A DNA stretch of 64,000 nt, from the NCBI GenBank assembly GCA_910591455.2, contig OU342814.1:21241268-21305267 (forward strand), written 5' to 3'. This document shows positions 49,020-60,230 of this stretch, one piece after another. Every line of letters starts with the position of its first letter. Position 1 is the stretch's first letter. The notes below the pieces were generated by a model. It searched no databases. It was not told where the DNA came from and was given only the letters and a program-made list of their open reading frames with translations. This DNA comes from Pholis gunnellus. Lineage: Eukaryota > Chordata > Actinopteri > Perciformes > Pholidae. The translations under genes were made by a program, and so were the position numbers.

Positions 49020-49640
49020 AATTCGGGCGAAGATGCTGTGAGAATAAAGCTTTACGTCACTTTGATTCATTCTGATGAAATGTCTTGCAGTGGGAAGAGG
49101 GATGAAATATTAATGATGCGAAAGAGAAACATGTTCAATATGTAGCGGAAAGTGTAAATAATTAAAGATGGCCCTTTTGACGAATTATCCCACGCTGAGC
49201 AATTCCCCGTAAAAGCATACTGTACTTGTTCAGTGAATGGAGGAGTTCAGGGTGTCTGCATTCCCCACGCTGGCTGAAATATTTTTGGTGGTAGAAAAGA
49301 AAGTCCAAAAGGTGTTTTTTTGAGAAAAATTGCTTCATGACTGCCAAGGTTGAAATTCTCCATCTGCCTCTCTCCTTTTAATTTACGCCGCTGTTCTCCC
49401 TTCCCTCCCGAGCATCCCGGTCCAGATGACGATGATGAAGTACAAAGTGGTTAAATGCTGCCGCTAACTTCAGAGGGGCTTTTAATAATGAATTCAGGTT
49501 TCAGCTGCCTTGATTAGATGAGGCTTGCTCCATTTCGTGGGAGCCAGTGGGGAGTGAGGTAGCAGCCTACGAGATGTAAGCCGAGTTAATTCCGTTTCTG
49601 GGATTCACCTGCCCTGCGTCGACTCTCCAGAGGAGGCTGC
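49020..49640. promoter_or_regulatory. Candidate conserved intronic enhancer
   Basis: About 600 bases of unique mixed-composition sequence contain TGAAATATTAATGATGCG, TTTAATTTACGCCGC, AATAATGAATTCAGG and GAGTTAATTCCG. There are no repeats or open frames of note. It has the same texture as known deep-conserved elements; this is inference only. Confidence 0.25.
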
Positions 49641-50894
49641 CACCTGCTAGCTAACCGCTCTGATGTCCCCAATCTCTAAGCTCATGGGAACTGAGGCTTT
49701 TCGATGAAAGACAATGAAGACTGCTTTGGCTGAACGTTCAGACCTTATACTGGAAAATAAACAGGGTATAAATAAACTGCACGGGACCACTACCGCCCCT
49801 GCCCGACTCATGATGTCATCAACAGGTTATACGCCAAACCATTAATGTCTACTCTGTCTTAACCTTTTCAACAAGTCATCTCTTGACATTTAACATACAT
49901 TCGTCATCTCATGGGGTAAAAAGTTGCATACATTGCTGTGTATTGGGCACATGCATTTGCTACGAAGGTTTTCTTTGAATTCAGGTTAGAAGAACTTCTC
50001 TGAGCAGTAACTCATCCATAAAACAATAGTTTGTGTTCCCTCAGAAAGATTCCATAACACAGGATGTAGATTAAGCTTTAAGCCTAGTTTTCTTTTTGTT
50101 TCCAAATGTTATGATACATCAGGGAGCATATATAAGAAACACATATTGATCTCTGTGGGTTATTAAATAAGAGAGGTTTCCAAAGACGCAATCTTCTAAA
50201 GCCCTTTCTCCCACACCCCACCTTTGGCTCACCCTCTTATTGAATCTGTCAGCTGGCCTACAGCAGCAAACCGTTTAACACAAGTAAGCAAATAAATATC
50301 AGACTCCTATGAGTTCAACCATGGCCAACAGCTAGTGTTGCAGCTTGTTTGGCTGTAGTTACTTCAGAGGAGGAGTGTGGGCCGTGACAGATGGGGGCAG
50401 GACATTCCAGCAACCCAGCTGACACAGCTGACCTGTGGTTGCACCAGAAAAAAAAATAACATTGGTCCGTTATTTTAATGCTTGAAATGACTACACTGAA
50501 CCATCATTTAACAGCTTCAAACATGCTCCTCTGTCTTCAGTCATCTAGCGTAGCTTAGAGTAAGAAGTAAACGGTACAACAGAACGTTTTTTGTAGAGTT
50601 CTTCTCTTTGATGAAATACAAATGTTTGTAGAAGAGAGAAACGGATCCCTTTTTTTCACCAATTTTATTTACGCTAGAATGAATCTTCAAAACAAGGCAT
50701 CGATATTTCTGCATCGATCCACCCACCCCGAATACCCGTCTCCTTCTGACAGTTAAAACTGGTCCATTGTTACAAAGACCGCAATCCTCTCTTACTTTTA
50801 CCAAGTAGTTTTATCTAAACTTCCTAGACTTGGTAGGTATACAACACAAGTGTCTGTGCATCATTTGGAATTTGCAGAATTTACCATCCTCTAT

Positions 50895-51400
50895 TGAAGG
50901 GGTCACTTATAGGTGGACCACAGACCCAAACGCTGACCTATCCGGACCCGGGCGTATAACTGGATAATTGAGAATTACAAATTATACATTTGGCGGAGCG
51001 CTTCTATTTCAACCTCTGCAGCTTTTCTAGTCCAGGAAATACACTGACCAATTGCATGCGATATCACTCATCTCACGTGACGCTATTCAGTCAATCGAAT
51101 GTGTGTATTCCAAAATGCATCGTGAGTCGAGCGACATTCACACACAGACCGGGGAGAGACGGGGCGATGGGAGAAGTAAGGGAGCCGGTGAAAGACTTTC
51201 ACATGGTGTGCTCCAAAAAAGAGAAAAGTGGACCATGAAAACAGAGCTTTTAACAAAGAACGGACCGATTGTTCATTCTTCCTGCTGGCGCTACAAAACC
51301 ACTCCGTCTCATATGTTCAGAGACCGTGGCGATTATTAACAGCACCAATGTGAAACGCCACTATGAGACCAAACATACCCACTCCAATCTGAACTGAGGC
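50895..51400 (+). mobile_element. hAT transposon 5'-end relic with zinc-finger start of transposase
   Basis: The plus strand from an ATG at 51203 gives MVCSKKEK, a stop, then in the same frame TDRLFILPAGATKP and ETVAIINSTNVKRHYETKH (about 51,310-51,370). This is the N-terminal zinc-finger block of a vertebrate ZBED-like hAT transposase: the final HYETKH histidines are present, but the first cysteine of the usual CLIC pair has become L/R. Homology fades at about 51,400 where a TA-rich microsatellite begins. About 300 bases upstream, including a GGACCCGGGCGTATAA stretch, look like the element's 5' non-coding end. It is truncated and carries at least one in-frame stop, so it is inactive. Confidence 0.7.
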
Positions 51401-51431
<31 letters not shown>

Positions 51432-51444
51432 TACATATATATAT
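51400..51444. repeat. AT/GTAT-rich microsatellite
   Basis: An (AT)n run interspersed with GTATATATAC-type units that is largely self-complementary. It directly follows the hAT relic. Confidence 0.9.
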
Positions 51445-51915
51445 GGCACGATATTATTTTAATGTTCCGGACCTTTTGGAATTCCCCTGCTCTATTTCGT
51501 AACGTTTGAATCTCATTTAGCACCCTTGTTTGTCCATGGATTTTCATTTTTCCATTATAAACAGATTTTATAATATTCGATGCATAACTTGTCAACTGAC
51601 GTATGTAGAAGTCCACTTTAGGTCATATATGAACCAAGTGACACAGTTTGACCTCTCCGAGTTCTATGCTTCAAGCACAACATATTCACCTGTGATGCAT
51701 TGGTCTGTAGAAAAGCCTTCTGCTTATTATGCTGCTGGCACCTGGCAGTGAACAATGCTATTAGCCAAGATAAAATGCTTAGACAGTGATTATTTAACCT
51801 CAGTGTACACAGAGCAGGGAGCCCAACAATTCAGGCCTGAACCAGCTCAAATCCAATATCATTCCTTTCAATGGCTGAGCCGTTTGATTGAATTTGTTCT
51901 TCCTCTACCCGGCCA

Positions 51916-51932
51916 CCCCCCCCCCCCCCCCC
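51916..51932. repeat. Poly(C)17 tract
   Basis: An uninterrupted run of 17 C bases followed by a CT-rich stretch. Confidence 0.95.
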
Positions 51933-54900
51933 TCCTCTCACACCTCATCTCTCTCACTGCCTTATATTATTATGAGTTTATGAATAGTGAAAATTGATGC
52001 ACAACCAGGTACAGCAATAAAAAGGTGGTTTAAACGCAGCACTCTCAAAAGGACCATTCTTTGCAATAGGTATGCTTTTTTATTTTTGTTACTCAAGCAC
52101 ATTTCCTGCATATTACTTTAAAGTTATAATCCTAAAAATGTCCATCCTGGTTGATTTGACAATAATGGTGGTTTTACTGGTGGTAATGGCAAGTGCAATT
52201 TAACAAGGCAGGTGCCAAAGCTTTGTTCAAAATGGCATGTGTCTTGACCGCTGGGGGCAGGAAGCACATTTTGTCCAAACTGCAACAGAAGAAGAGCAAC
52301 TTAAAGGGACGCGGGTATTGTTAGCAGCAAAGAACCAGCTGAGCCTTCACAATGTTAAGAGCCTCGCGGAGGCAATAGATAAGCTCTGAATTTTGAATGC
52401 AGCACCTTTTAAGTAAAGGATTTTAAATCTTCTACCAGTGACTCAATGCACTATTGTTTGTGTAAATGATCTTTTGAAATGACTAAAGAGTAACCTTGAG
52501 CTAATCTAACAAATTCGTTTTCCCGGCCATTCATTCTATCTTCAGCACCAGAGAGAGCGATCCTCCCCCTCTCTCTTTGTTATAGATAATGACTCTCTGT
52601 ATATGGGTGTGTCAGCGCCTGACAGCTCAATAAGTTCAACGCATTTTTCAAGCACAGGATAGGAGCCACCTCAGTCATCGTCTGCCCTGTAAGAGATGTA
52701 AGATACATCGATCCCAATGTGATTGTATCCTGGTCTTTTGCCACTCAGCAGTTTAGCAGGCGAGCGAGCGGGCCAGCATTTGGGCGTGGGTTCTGATTAT
52801 CCCCGAGCTCGCTGCATTTTTGCTGCGGTTATTTTTAGCTTCAAAGATTGTTGCCAGCTTCTCTCTGGGAGGCTGCGTGGAGCTGGCTCTTCTGGTGGAG
52901 GCCTTAGAGCTGACAGAGCTGGAGGAAACAGAACAAAGAAGCACAGAAAGAAGCACAGAGGAGACGGTCGAGACGGAGACTTTAGTGTCAGTAGAAGGTG
53001 GTTTTATTTGGAAAATATTACAGTTAGGGAGGATTTTTTGATGTTAAGCTCAGTGAAACATTATTTCCTATGTTGTGTTTGGTTTGGGGATGCTGCCATT
53101 CTGCTGTATCTTATTATGCTAAGTAACAGCAATTGGAGGCCTATAATGTGAGTCTGAAGATGAAGGAGGCTATTTCTTTCCAGGAAATCAGAGCTGTTAA
53201 ACCGCACAGTGCTTATTATGTTACCACACAGGAGGTTTTCCAGGAGGAAACAGGACGCTTTCCAGAAGGTCGATTTCACCTTGAAGGAAAACACACCTCA
53301 ATCACACACACAAACGTGTTGGTCCTCTAAAGCTCTGTCCTTGGGGCAGATGGTGGCATCATTTCTCTTTTGCAGCCTGACATGGAGCATGTGTTTGTGC
53401 GTGTTTGTTTAGACAGTATCAGTAGAGAGCTCAGTATTCATTATTCTGTCAACGTGGTTCACTCATCCCTGTCTTTTTTCGGTGGGATATTAAGATGATT
53501 ATCGAACTGTCAGTAATGCTTTGGTTTTTTAATCTTTAGTTCTATGAAATGCTGAAAGACACAAAGCCTATCGCGAATTCCTGAGTGCATGGGGACAAAT
53601 TCAAATAGTTTGTTTCGTCCAACAACAAACAGTTCACGAATAAATTCAATTTACAGAGATAATAAAGTAGCTAATTTTCACATTTCCACAAGCTGGAACT
53701 AAATATTTGTCATCTTCCTGTGAGAAATGACTTCAACATTTATCAAAATCCTAGTTAATTAGTTTTCTGTCAATCAAATAATCGTTTCAGCACTAATGTT
53801 CTTCATCACTTTTTCGTCTCTTGCTTTTTTCTCCCTAACCCTAAAACTCTCCTGGCGGCTGCCTCAGAGAGACTTCCTCTGACAAGCCTGGTAAACTGGT
53901 GGTTTGCCTGTCTAAAAATGTTTTTGAGACACAGCTCTACGGATGACAGGTGGACTCCCTTGCTTCCTCTCTCCTGAGCTCAGGATTTGGAGGGACTAAG
54001 GGAGATGAAAGAAAAAAAAAGAAAAAGCATTGTACAATCGTCTTCAAAGCAATGAAGGAGGACAAGAAGCAGACGTGGGGAGGGAGACGGAATTGCGAGG
54101 TTTGAGTAAAATGTAAAAGGCGACACAAAAATGGAGGAGAGGGGAGGTGCACGTGGAATAATAGGGAAGAAGAAATGCAGGAGAATTGGCTGGAGGAAAC
54201 CTTTCCACTGGGCAGGATGAAGGCAAAAGGAAACAAGCCCCTCTCATCCATCTAGCAACGCTAAGCTCTCTCTTCATTCTGCCTCCATCTTCTCCTCTCT
54301 GCCCACTCAGTTCATTTACATTTACATTACACCCAGCTGGAGTTGATTTGGTGGCGGGTGATGGATGGCGAGGTTCTAATGCTGTTTATAGAATTGGGCT
54401 CAGGGGGTTAGCAGTGTCAGCTGTTTGCAAGGTGGCAAGTGCAGTCTGATACAATATGGTTTTGCTTGTTAGCAACTGAACCGCTAGCTGCAGCGGTGGC
54501 AGATCTACGTCAGGGATAGTCGGCTGTTTGTCACAGTAACTAGCACATGCAACACAAGTCGGACAAAGTAAACGTGTGGCATGCAGTTTTTTTACTCCTT
54601 TTTGACCTGCATCAGTTTTACAAAGGAAATACATTTCTATGCTCTAGAACGTTAGCCCTAACCCTAAATATGTACAATAATAATGAAAAAAACTATTCTA
54701 CATTATCTTATAACAACCTTGAATTTCATTAAAATCAAAACAAATTCACAAATGACTCATTCTCTTATTCGCTCAGAGTTTTTGTGTGAAAACAAGAGGA
54801 AGGATTAATTTTCACTGTGTGCATCTGTGACACACACAAATGACCCGGCCTATCCTGTGGAAAGCAATGCTGTCAGAACAGGGCTTTTGTGTGTAACGCC

Positions 54901-55218
54901 AGATGGCAGTTCATGATAAAAAAAAATAAAAAAAATAGAAATCTCTGTGATCTCCCCCTCAGGTCACAGCTCAGACCACGTACGATCCACTGGCAAAACA
55001 AAATGTAATACAGCGTTACTGGACAGTATGGTTCACTTCAGTGCACAAAACTCAGTTTATTTGCTAATCCTTGTTATTCTTATTTGTGGTTTCCCACTCG
55101 CTGGTACACTAGAGTAATCTGTTGTGCTTTTTTTATTGGGAGGATTGACACATCAGTTTTTTGTTTGCAACAGATCTGCAAACACAAAGCTGGTGCCAGC
55201 CGGATGTTTGTAGCATAA
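51933..55218. other. nrg3 intron 1, no exon recognised
   Basis: A GC-richer patch at 52,740-52,990 has overlapping plus-strand frames (one of 142 codons) with a GAAGCACAGAAA-type short duplication. Neither frame has a domain or splice-site context that convinces me it is an exon. Confidence 0.5.
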
Positions 55219-55250
<32 letters not shown>

Positions 55251-55254
55251 ACAC
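55219..55254. repeat. (AC)n microsatellite
   Basis: AC units interrupted once by AA near 55,244. Confidence 0.95.
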
Positions 55255-55397
55255 GGGTGTTGCTAAAGTAGGCATACATTTCTGTATGTGTCAAGTAAAT
55301 GAAGACAGAGGACTGTATTAGATTATGTGTGACAGCGCTGTGTGTTAATAAAAGGAAACCGTAGGAACAGAGAGGAGAGTAAACCTGAAAGTACATC

Positions 55398-55612
55398 AAT
55401 CCATCCTTTTTAAGAGATTAACTTTTTTGCGCTGGGTTGCAGGGGGCTGATGCATATCCCAGCATGGACTCAGCGAGAGGCACGGCACACACTAGGCCGC
55501 TCAGAAGTAAAAAAAAAAAACACATTCAGACAGGCAATTTATACTTCACTGTTCAGCTAATCTGCATGTTTTGACTTTGGGAGGAAAGTAGAGCACCCAT
55601 AACGGGAAACGG
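55398..55612 (-). mobile_element. SINE-like repeat, decayed copy (same family as 24.66 kb)
   Basis: On the plus strand it reads CAATCCATCC..., GGTTGCAGGGGGCTGATGCA, TATCCCAGCATGGACTCAGC, GGCAATTTATACTTCACTG and CTGCATGTTTTGACTTTGGG followed by AGGAAAGTAGAGCACCC. Block order is the reverse complement of the element nested at 24.66 kb, so the insertion is on the minus strand. An A12 run interrupts it at 55,509-55,520. Confidence 0.65.
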
Positions 55613-56037
55613 ATCAAGCAGCGGTAAAAAAAACTGCAGTTCAGTCAGACACAGTAATGTCAATGAAGTGATCATCTATCACCAAACAGAATGGTGACAG
55701 TGGACAGTTTGCCTTATGCAACCACGTACCTTATGCGACAAGATACTATGCAAATGCCCGTCTATATCGAGGCTTCTTCCCAAAATATGACCAGTAGGGA
55801 TGAGATCACATTAGCCCCACAATGTATGGCACTGTGCTTCTGTTGGCCCTAAATGTTGTGCTACCCATAAACCTGCTCTGTACACCTGGATAAATATGTC
55901 CGGTAGCCGGTCAGCTGATGTATGAGCCACCGATAGCGATGCATGAATGACACAGTAAGTTACTTCAGCGCGCTGCCTGAAGCTGTGCAGCGCTCCAGCG
56001 GTTTGATGCAAAACTCTGTAACCTTTTGATCGTCATC

Positions 56038-56059
56038 ATTATTATTATTATTATTATTA
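56038..56059. repeat. (ATT)7 microsatellite
   Basis: Seven ATT units just upstream of a GC-richer intronic block. Confidence 0.93.
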
Positions 56060-56159
56060 AGGGTTTTTGTGTTGTCGTATGAAAACATTACCGCTTGTAT
56101 CCAGTTAAAAGCCGATTGAGGCATCTAGTTCAGATGCTCTTCGTTCCTGCGGAGATGAA

Positions 56160-56600
56160 CACGTCAGAGTCATGAGCTGTCAACACTCCATCCGCCACTT
56201 GTCAGCAGTGACTGATGTCCAACGCCCGCTCTCGCTCTCGGTCATGTCTTCTCTCCGTTTCACAAATCACAAACACACACACACACTAACTGCAACACAT
56301 GCAAACCACTTGCATGCATACACGCTTGCACACAGACACAGACGCGCGCGCCATCCCACACACACACAGACAGCTGCGGCGTCACACTCCTGGCTCGCCG
56401 CCCTCAGAGGACCACAGAGGAAGATGGACAGGCAGGAGCTGTCAGTGAGGACGCGGGGACACGGAGTCGGCCTCCCACTTCAAATAATGAACCACATGTG
56501 AAGCGTCAACTCGGCTGCAATTAGATCGGATCATAATTATCTCCGCGCAAGTCACTCATCCTAATTAGGGTGTGATGTGCTGGTTGGGCCAGAGGGGATG
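56160..56600. promoter_or_regulatory. CpG-richer intronic block, possible enhancer or alternative promoter
   Basis: CpG density rises locally (GACGCGCGCGCC, GCTGCGGCG, GCTCGCCGCCC, GGACGCGGGGAC), then gives way to a TAAT-rich stretch (GCAATTAGATCGGATCATAA, TCATCCTAATTAGGGTG). NRG3 uses alternative first exons in mammals, so a promoter inside intron 1 is conceivable. I see no coding start resembling a known isoform. Confidence 0.25.
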
Positions 56601-58036
56601 TTGAGTAAAGTAAGAGGCAGAGAATGATAGTTTGAAGCTGCTGCAGAGTTATCGCATACTTTCCTATTTCACTCACGTATAAAAACATTTTGCAACCACC
56701 ACCTTTATATGCCCTGCATTAGAATATCCACAATCTGATTGAGACGTTTGCATTTTGTTATTGTATTGCCAGTTGATGTCACTTCAATAGCAATGCAATT
56801 TGCACTGAAATAATATCCAATAGTGGATAAAAACCGATGCCTTTGATATTTGTGGAATCAGCAAAAGAAGTGTTCTTGAGCAGTGGCACCTGCCTTGCCT
56901 CAAAACATCAACAGTGAAGAAGCATCAGGATTCAATAACAATATATTATGTATAACACAATAGTGTAACTTAACATCCCTCTCTTTATTGAGCCACAGCT
57001 GTGTTTGCATCCAGGTGACAGTGTCACTCCTTTGTGGAAAGCTTTTCGTCATTCACTTTTAATTTTACTCTTTTATGTACGAGGCAACACAACTGTGTGA
57101 TGGCTGGTTCTGGAAAGATGATTTCGGTAAGCAGACTGGATTTGGACCAAAAATGCATTTCAAGCATATAGAACTGCTTTTGGTCACAAAACCGGCTAAA
57201 CCTACATGACATCACTTTGAGGTTTCATGTGTTTTGGACTTCAATAGTGCTGTGGACTATTTATGATGCTAAAAAGTTTAACATGTTGTCTATCTACAAA
57301 TTACACACTGTGTAACGACAACCATACAAATGCCATGACTAGATTTCCAACATCCCATGTAAAGAAAAAAACAAATGGGAATTAGGGACCTGCTTCCAAA
57401 TACTCTTTTAGTAGCAGCCAGACTCTGTTAACGTTCACTCTGCCAACCATAAGGGACGGTAGAATATGCAGGGCCTTGAATAAATATACAATGAAAAAGG
57501 CTGATGCTATTTGTTAAACGACAAATAATCTGCATGAATAACCTCATTGCTTCAGATCACATCCATCGCTTTATTAGTCTTTTCTCAATTATCGTTTTGT
57601 GTCGGCTTCAACCGCTCCGTCTCTGTCTCTGAAACGTGTAAGAGAGGGCGCCTCAACTGAACCGTGAATGCCCTACATGAACAACAGCTCTGTCTTGTGT
57701 CTGTCGCAAACACATTACCGCAGTCTTTGACATTTGGCAGCTCGTGTCACTGTAGTACTAGCACGTGCGTATGCCCCCCGTATATATTATATATTATCTA
57801 GTTGAAAGTACATTGAGCAAACCTATTCATACGCAATTTAAATTCTACTTGGACACCACAGCATTAATAATAGATGCCTCACTCTCTACACTGTGACACA
57901 ATAGGCCTGTTAGTGAATGTCAATGCCCCGTGAGAGAAGCTACACAGGAGAATATTATGTGTGGTTATGTTTGAGTGGAGAACATACAGTACCTGATAAC
58001 CTCCCCACCCATTTGTAAAGATGTAGCCTATACTGT

Positions 58037-58057
58037 TATATATATATATATATATAT
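58037..58057. repeat. (TA)10 microsatellite
   Basis: About ten TA units in AT-rich intron sequence. Confidence 0.93.
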
Positions 58058-59775
58058 TTGATGCTCTGGTCAATTTTGAGGTGTTGGGCTATTTGCTTCC
58101 ACAACATCTCCTTACAGACAAGTGGAAAGAAAACATCCTAAATACACATTTAGATGGAAAATAATTGTCTAAATGTAATATCTTAGATGAGACACATCAG
58201 TGAAGTTCCATGATAGATTACTGGAGCTCGCTTAATCATGTCATATTGTCCACATTTGACATTTGGATAGAAACATAATTGCTGCTTGTGCTGTCTGCCC
58301 TGGTCTCGGTGTCTCATTCAGTAGCCAGAATTCAAGCACACCGGTTTGAAGTGTGCGTGTGTGAGGGATTGCAGCAATATTACATCCAGTCTTAAATAAG
58401 CGGTATGTAAAAGCAAACGAAACATCATACGGATTGAGTGTCAGAAAACTCAGGTCTGATCCAGTATTATGATCTTAAAACTCCTACCGGCTCACTTATG
58501 CACACGTCACTCTGCACAGAGAGACCATTAACCTCCTGAACAGCTCTTCAATGGGATTAATGTGACTTCACTACTGACCTTGTTCTCGCTCTGCCTCGCT
58601 CCATCTCTCTCCCTCTCGCCCCTCCTCTTTCATTCTCTAAGTTACAACAACACAACTCACCATTAAGCCTCCCTCTCAGATGTAAAATCAGGAGACGTAC
58701 GACGATTCTACAGATGTTTGTTCCCTGCTACAAAAGGCTTTCCACTTCCTTCTCGGTAATACTGTGGACCTTCAATCTGCCTCATCTTGATCCTTGTGCA
58801 ATGATTTACCAATCCAAAGCAGTCTTACACTTTTCATAGTCCAGCTTAGTGTCAAAGCAGTGGTTTTCTTTATTTTGTCTTTTGAAAACACACCAGAGCA
58901 CTGGCGAAGTGCGGCCTCCAGCGATACGCCATGTACCGTCTGTGGAATGATTCTGCAGGGAAGTGCGGTCGGGGATGTGGAGGAAAGTTTACCTTTTGGA
59001 GACAGAGAATTTATGCAACCAATCAGAAGTCCTGTGACCCCTCTGACATGTTGACCAATGATACAAAGAATTGATTTCCACCTCAAACACAAACACGCTT
59101 CCTGACCGCAGCAAAATTGCATTTTTGTGGCGAGCCGCACTTCCCCGCTGCGTGGTACGTTTTCCACATTAGTCCTTTGAGCCTCTCCTTATTCACAGAT
59201 CCTATTCCGCAATATTTACTGCGTGTCTCTGACTTAAAGAACAGTGCACACGTGTATTTCCTGTATGGCATTCAGTGTTCTAAGATGGCGATCCCTTAAT
59301 TCAGATGACTGTGAATACAACAAACTAAGTAAAGGAAGACAAGCTTACATTGGCAAAATAAAATTCCTATTCATACTTTAAAAGGATTTCAAAACAAAAT
59401 GCCGAGAGGCAGAGATGTATGGGTCTGTGTGCACTGTTAAAGACTTAATATCGTGTGTGCAGAATGTACCAACGGTTCAGTCAAATCTGCTATATATAGC
59501 GAGAGCTGTTTGAAAATCTCCCCTTCTTTCTTTCTCCCCTTCATTCTGTTCAGCCATCGGTCATTCCTTCATTTCCAACTTGCCTCCTTCCCTCCTCTGG
59601 CATTAGAAATAAGGGCAAATGCCATCTTGCTTCTGGAACTTTTCTCTCACACTCATTAGTGCCAGATATCCTCCGGCAACCAACATCCAAACACACATTA
59701 ACCTTTACAGAAATGCTTTTTTTCCCCCTCCTGCTCTCTTCTCTCTCTTGCTGAGACTTTAATTTGCTGGATCAA

Positions 59776-59789
59776 CCCCCCCCCCCCCC
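59776..59789. repeat. Poly(C)14 tract
   Basis: A run of 14 C bases next to a CT-rich stretch. Confidence 0.93.
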
Positions 59790-59829
59790 TCCTCTCAATC
59801 ACTCTTCCACATCCTATTTGGCACCAGAG

Positions 59830-60230
59830 AGGATCATTTGGGGGATTTTGGGTAGCAGCTGTGTTGATGTATGGCTTGCATGAGAGGCCTCGTCCAGCTG
59901 TGGCAGTTACTGCTCCTTTGTGACAAAGCGGGAAATAGCAATACATTGCATCGAGACCTTTGTGGCTCTGCATAAATAAACAATGAGGTTCGCTGTAAAT
60001 TATGGGCATACACCGGTCCATACGAGAGATGGCTTTCTGTGAGGGATACGTAAGTGAGAGGAAATTAAAGAGGCAGCCGTCAATCTGTGCGGCACATCCT
60101 ACTTCAGGGCGTGTTCTAATATTTACTCTCCATCTCCAACCTTCCCGTTTTGGGCATCAGATTGCGGGGCATGTGGAGAGGCATAGCTAATATTTGTCTT
60201 TCATCCCCGCAGGATTCGTTGGCACCTTAT
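59830..60230. promoter_or_regulatory. Candidate intronic enhancer with paired SOX-type sites
   Basis: Unique sequence holding an exact inverted pair CTTTGT (59916-59921) and ACAAAG (59923-59928) one base apart, the geometry expected for two SOX proteins bound face to face. Nearby are CAATACATTGCATCG and CATAAATAAACAATGAGG (forkhead- and SOX-like words). Binding is inferred from the motif alone. Confidence 0.3.

Noticed and set aside
52723..53151. 142-codon plus-strand open frame in intron 1
   Set aside because: No domain, no NRG3 resemblance, and it overlaps other frames; a GC-richer patch is enough to explain it.
54653..54668. Telomere-like CCCTAACCCTAA words (also at 53,833)
   Set aside because: Only two units each, far too short for an interstitial telomere array.
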